64,000 bases of DNA from Pleurodeles waltl (taxonomy: Eukaryota; Chordata; Amphibia; Caudata; Salamandridae), in contig NC_090447.1 of the NCBI RefSeq assembly GCF_031143425.1, forward strand, positions 22,355,426 to 22,419,425, given 5' to 3'. This document shows, in pieces, positions 63,888 through 64,000 of the stretch (within the stretch, counting starts at the first letter, position 1; each line of letters begins with the position of its first letter). Below the pieces are notes generated by a model that was not told the origin of the DNA, ran no database searches, and saw nothing but the letters and a program-made list of their open reading frames with translations. The position numbers and the translations under genes are program-made.

Positions 63888-64000
63888 TTATTTAACATAA
63901 CTGCAATTTGCGATAAGTTACATGGGCTGCAATGATTAGGATAATGAATAATGCAAGGAACAGAATTGTGAAGACAAGAGTCACTATTATAAAGACCCCC
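63888..64000 (-). pseudogene. Retroviral envelope membrane anchor and tail (3' end of env)
   Basis: From the window edge, one minus frame reads FIIVTLVFTILFLALFIILI, a strongly hydrophobic span, then a short basic tail with HVTYRKLQLC and a TAA at about 63888-63890. This is the shape of a retroviral transmembrane-subunit anchor with cytoplasmic tail. It lies upstream of gag in the same orientation, whereas the virus's env N-terminal half is at the far left end (40153-41390). Only about 36 codons are visible, so chance hydrophobicity cannot be excluded. Confidence 0.45.

Larger units (their letters stand above)
40153..64000 (-). mobile_element. Foamy-like endogenous retrovirus, minus strand, interrupted and rearranged
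   Basis: Read on the minus strand: a membrane-anchor segment with stop at the window edge, a noncoding stretch, gag, protease, reverse transcriptase (split by Harbinger B), RNase H, integrase and the N-terminal part of env, ending abruptly at 40153 in a gypsy gene. Features pointing to a foamy-like (spumavirus-related) origin are gag without a Cys-His box but with an Arg/Gly-rich end, an integrase C-terminal SH3-like segment with FISIDDIKLHH, and an env whose first hydrophobic span lies about 100 residues in. Foamy-like endogenous viruses are known from newts. Multiple stops, frameshifts and two insertions show it is defective. Family assignment needs a phylogeny. Confidence 0.6.

Noticed and set aside
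1..64000. Host protein-coding, tRNA or rRNA genes
   Set aside because: No exon, clover-leaf or rRNA-like segment was recognised outside mobile-element sequence.

Overview
This window looks like intergenic or intronic DNA from a very large, transposon-rich vertebrate genome. I infer a salamander, most plausibly a newt such as Pleurodeles, because autonomous Harbinger elements with GGCGG-rich ends, Gmr1-like gypsy elements with LTRs near 3 kb, sushi-type chromoviruses, piggyBac and a foamy-like endogenous retrovirus occur together. The species is inference; no host gene, rRNA, tRNA or CRISPR array was found. Almost every coding segment belongs to a mobile element, and most are broken.

Layout. 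0-2 kb: a decayed piggyBac transposase (minus). 2.2-11.8 kb: an LTR-like repeat of about 2.1 kb, split by Harbinger element A (3067-10574, TSD TAA). 11.8-16.3 kb: a minisatellite of 160-185 bp units, split by a 2.9-kb solo LTR (12135-15047, TSD GCACA). 16.3-18.85 kb: sequence I could not assign, with one unknown coding relic. 18.85-28.44 kb: a rearranged Gmr1-like element with its two LTRs inverted relative to each other, its integrase region split by a 1.7-kb insertion that carries a hammerhead-ribozyme-like motif. 28.4-30.7 kb: LTR and Harbinger debris. 30.9-40.15 kb: a more complete Gmr1-like element (LTR, gag with SCAN-like region, protease, integrase and then reverse transcriptase), cut off in RNase H. 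40.15-64 kb: a foamy-like endogenous retrovirus on the minus strand. Its reverse transcriptase is interrupted by Harbinger element B (43998-61056, TSD TAT), which is itself interrupted by a sushi-like chromovirus (46600-54684), whose integrase is in turn interrupted by a GGCGG-rich Harbinger MITE (51231-52208, TSD TAT).

How the parts work together. Harbinger A and B share one architecture. A two-exon HARBI1-like DDE transposase runs on the plus strand, with a tiny exon 1 just inside the left terminus and the catalytic exon far downstream. There are two different Myb/SANT-like proteins on the minus strand: M1 lies inside the transposase intron and M2 near the right terminus. Canonical Harbinger elements encode one transposase and one Myb-like partner, so a second Myb-like gene is the most interesting system here. 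In B the transposase reading frame is intact after the inferred splice, while its M1 and M2 carry stops. In A, M2 exon 1 and M1 exon 3 are open but the transposase is truncated. Neither copy looks self-sufficient. GGCGG/CCGCC motifs packed inside every Harbinger-type terminus are natural candidates for Myb-like protein binding.

Insertions with clear target-site duplications give a relative history: retrovirus, then Harbinger B, then the chromovirus (LTRs differ by roughly 19 substitutions over about 1.3 kb by my eye count), then the MITE. All boundaries were read by eye; alignments and family names need database confirmation.
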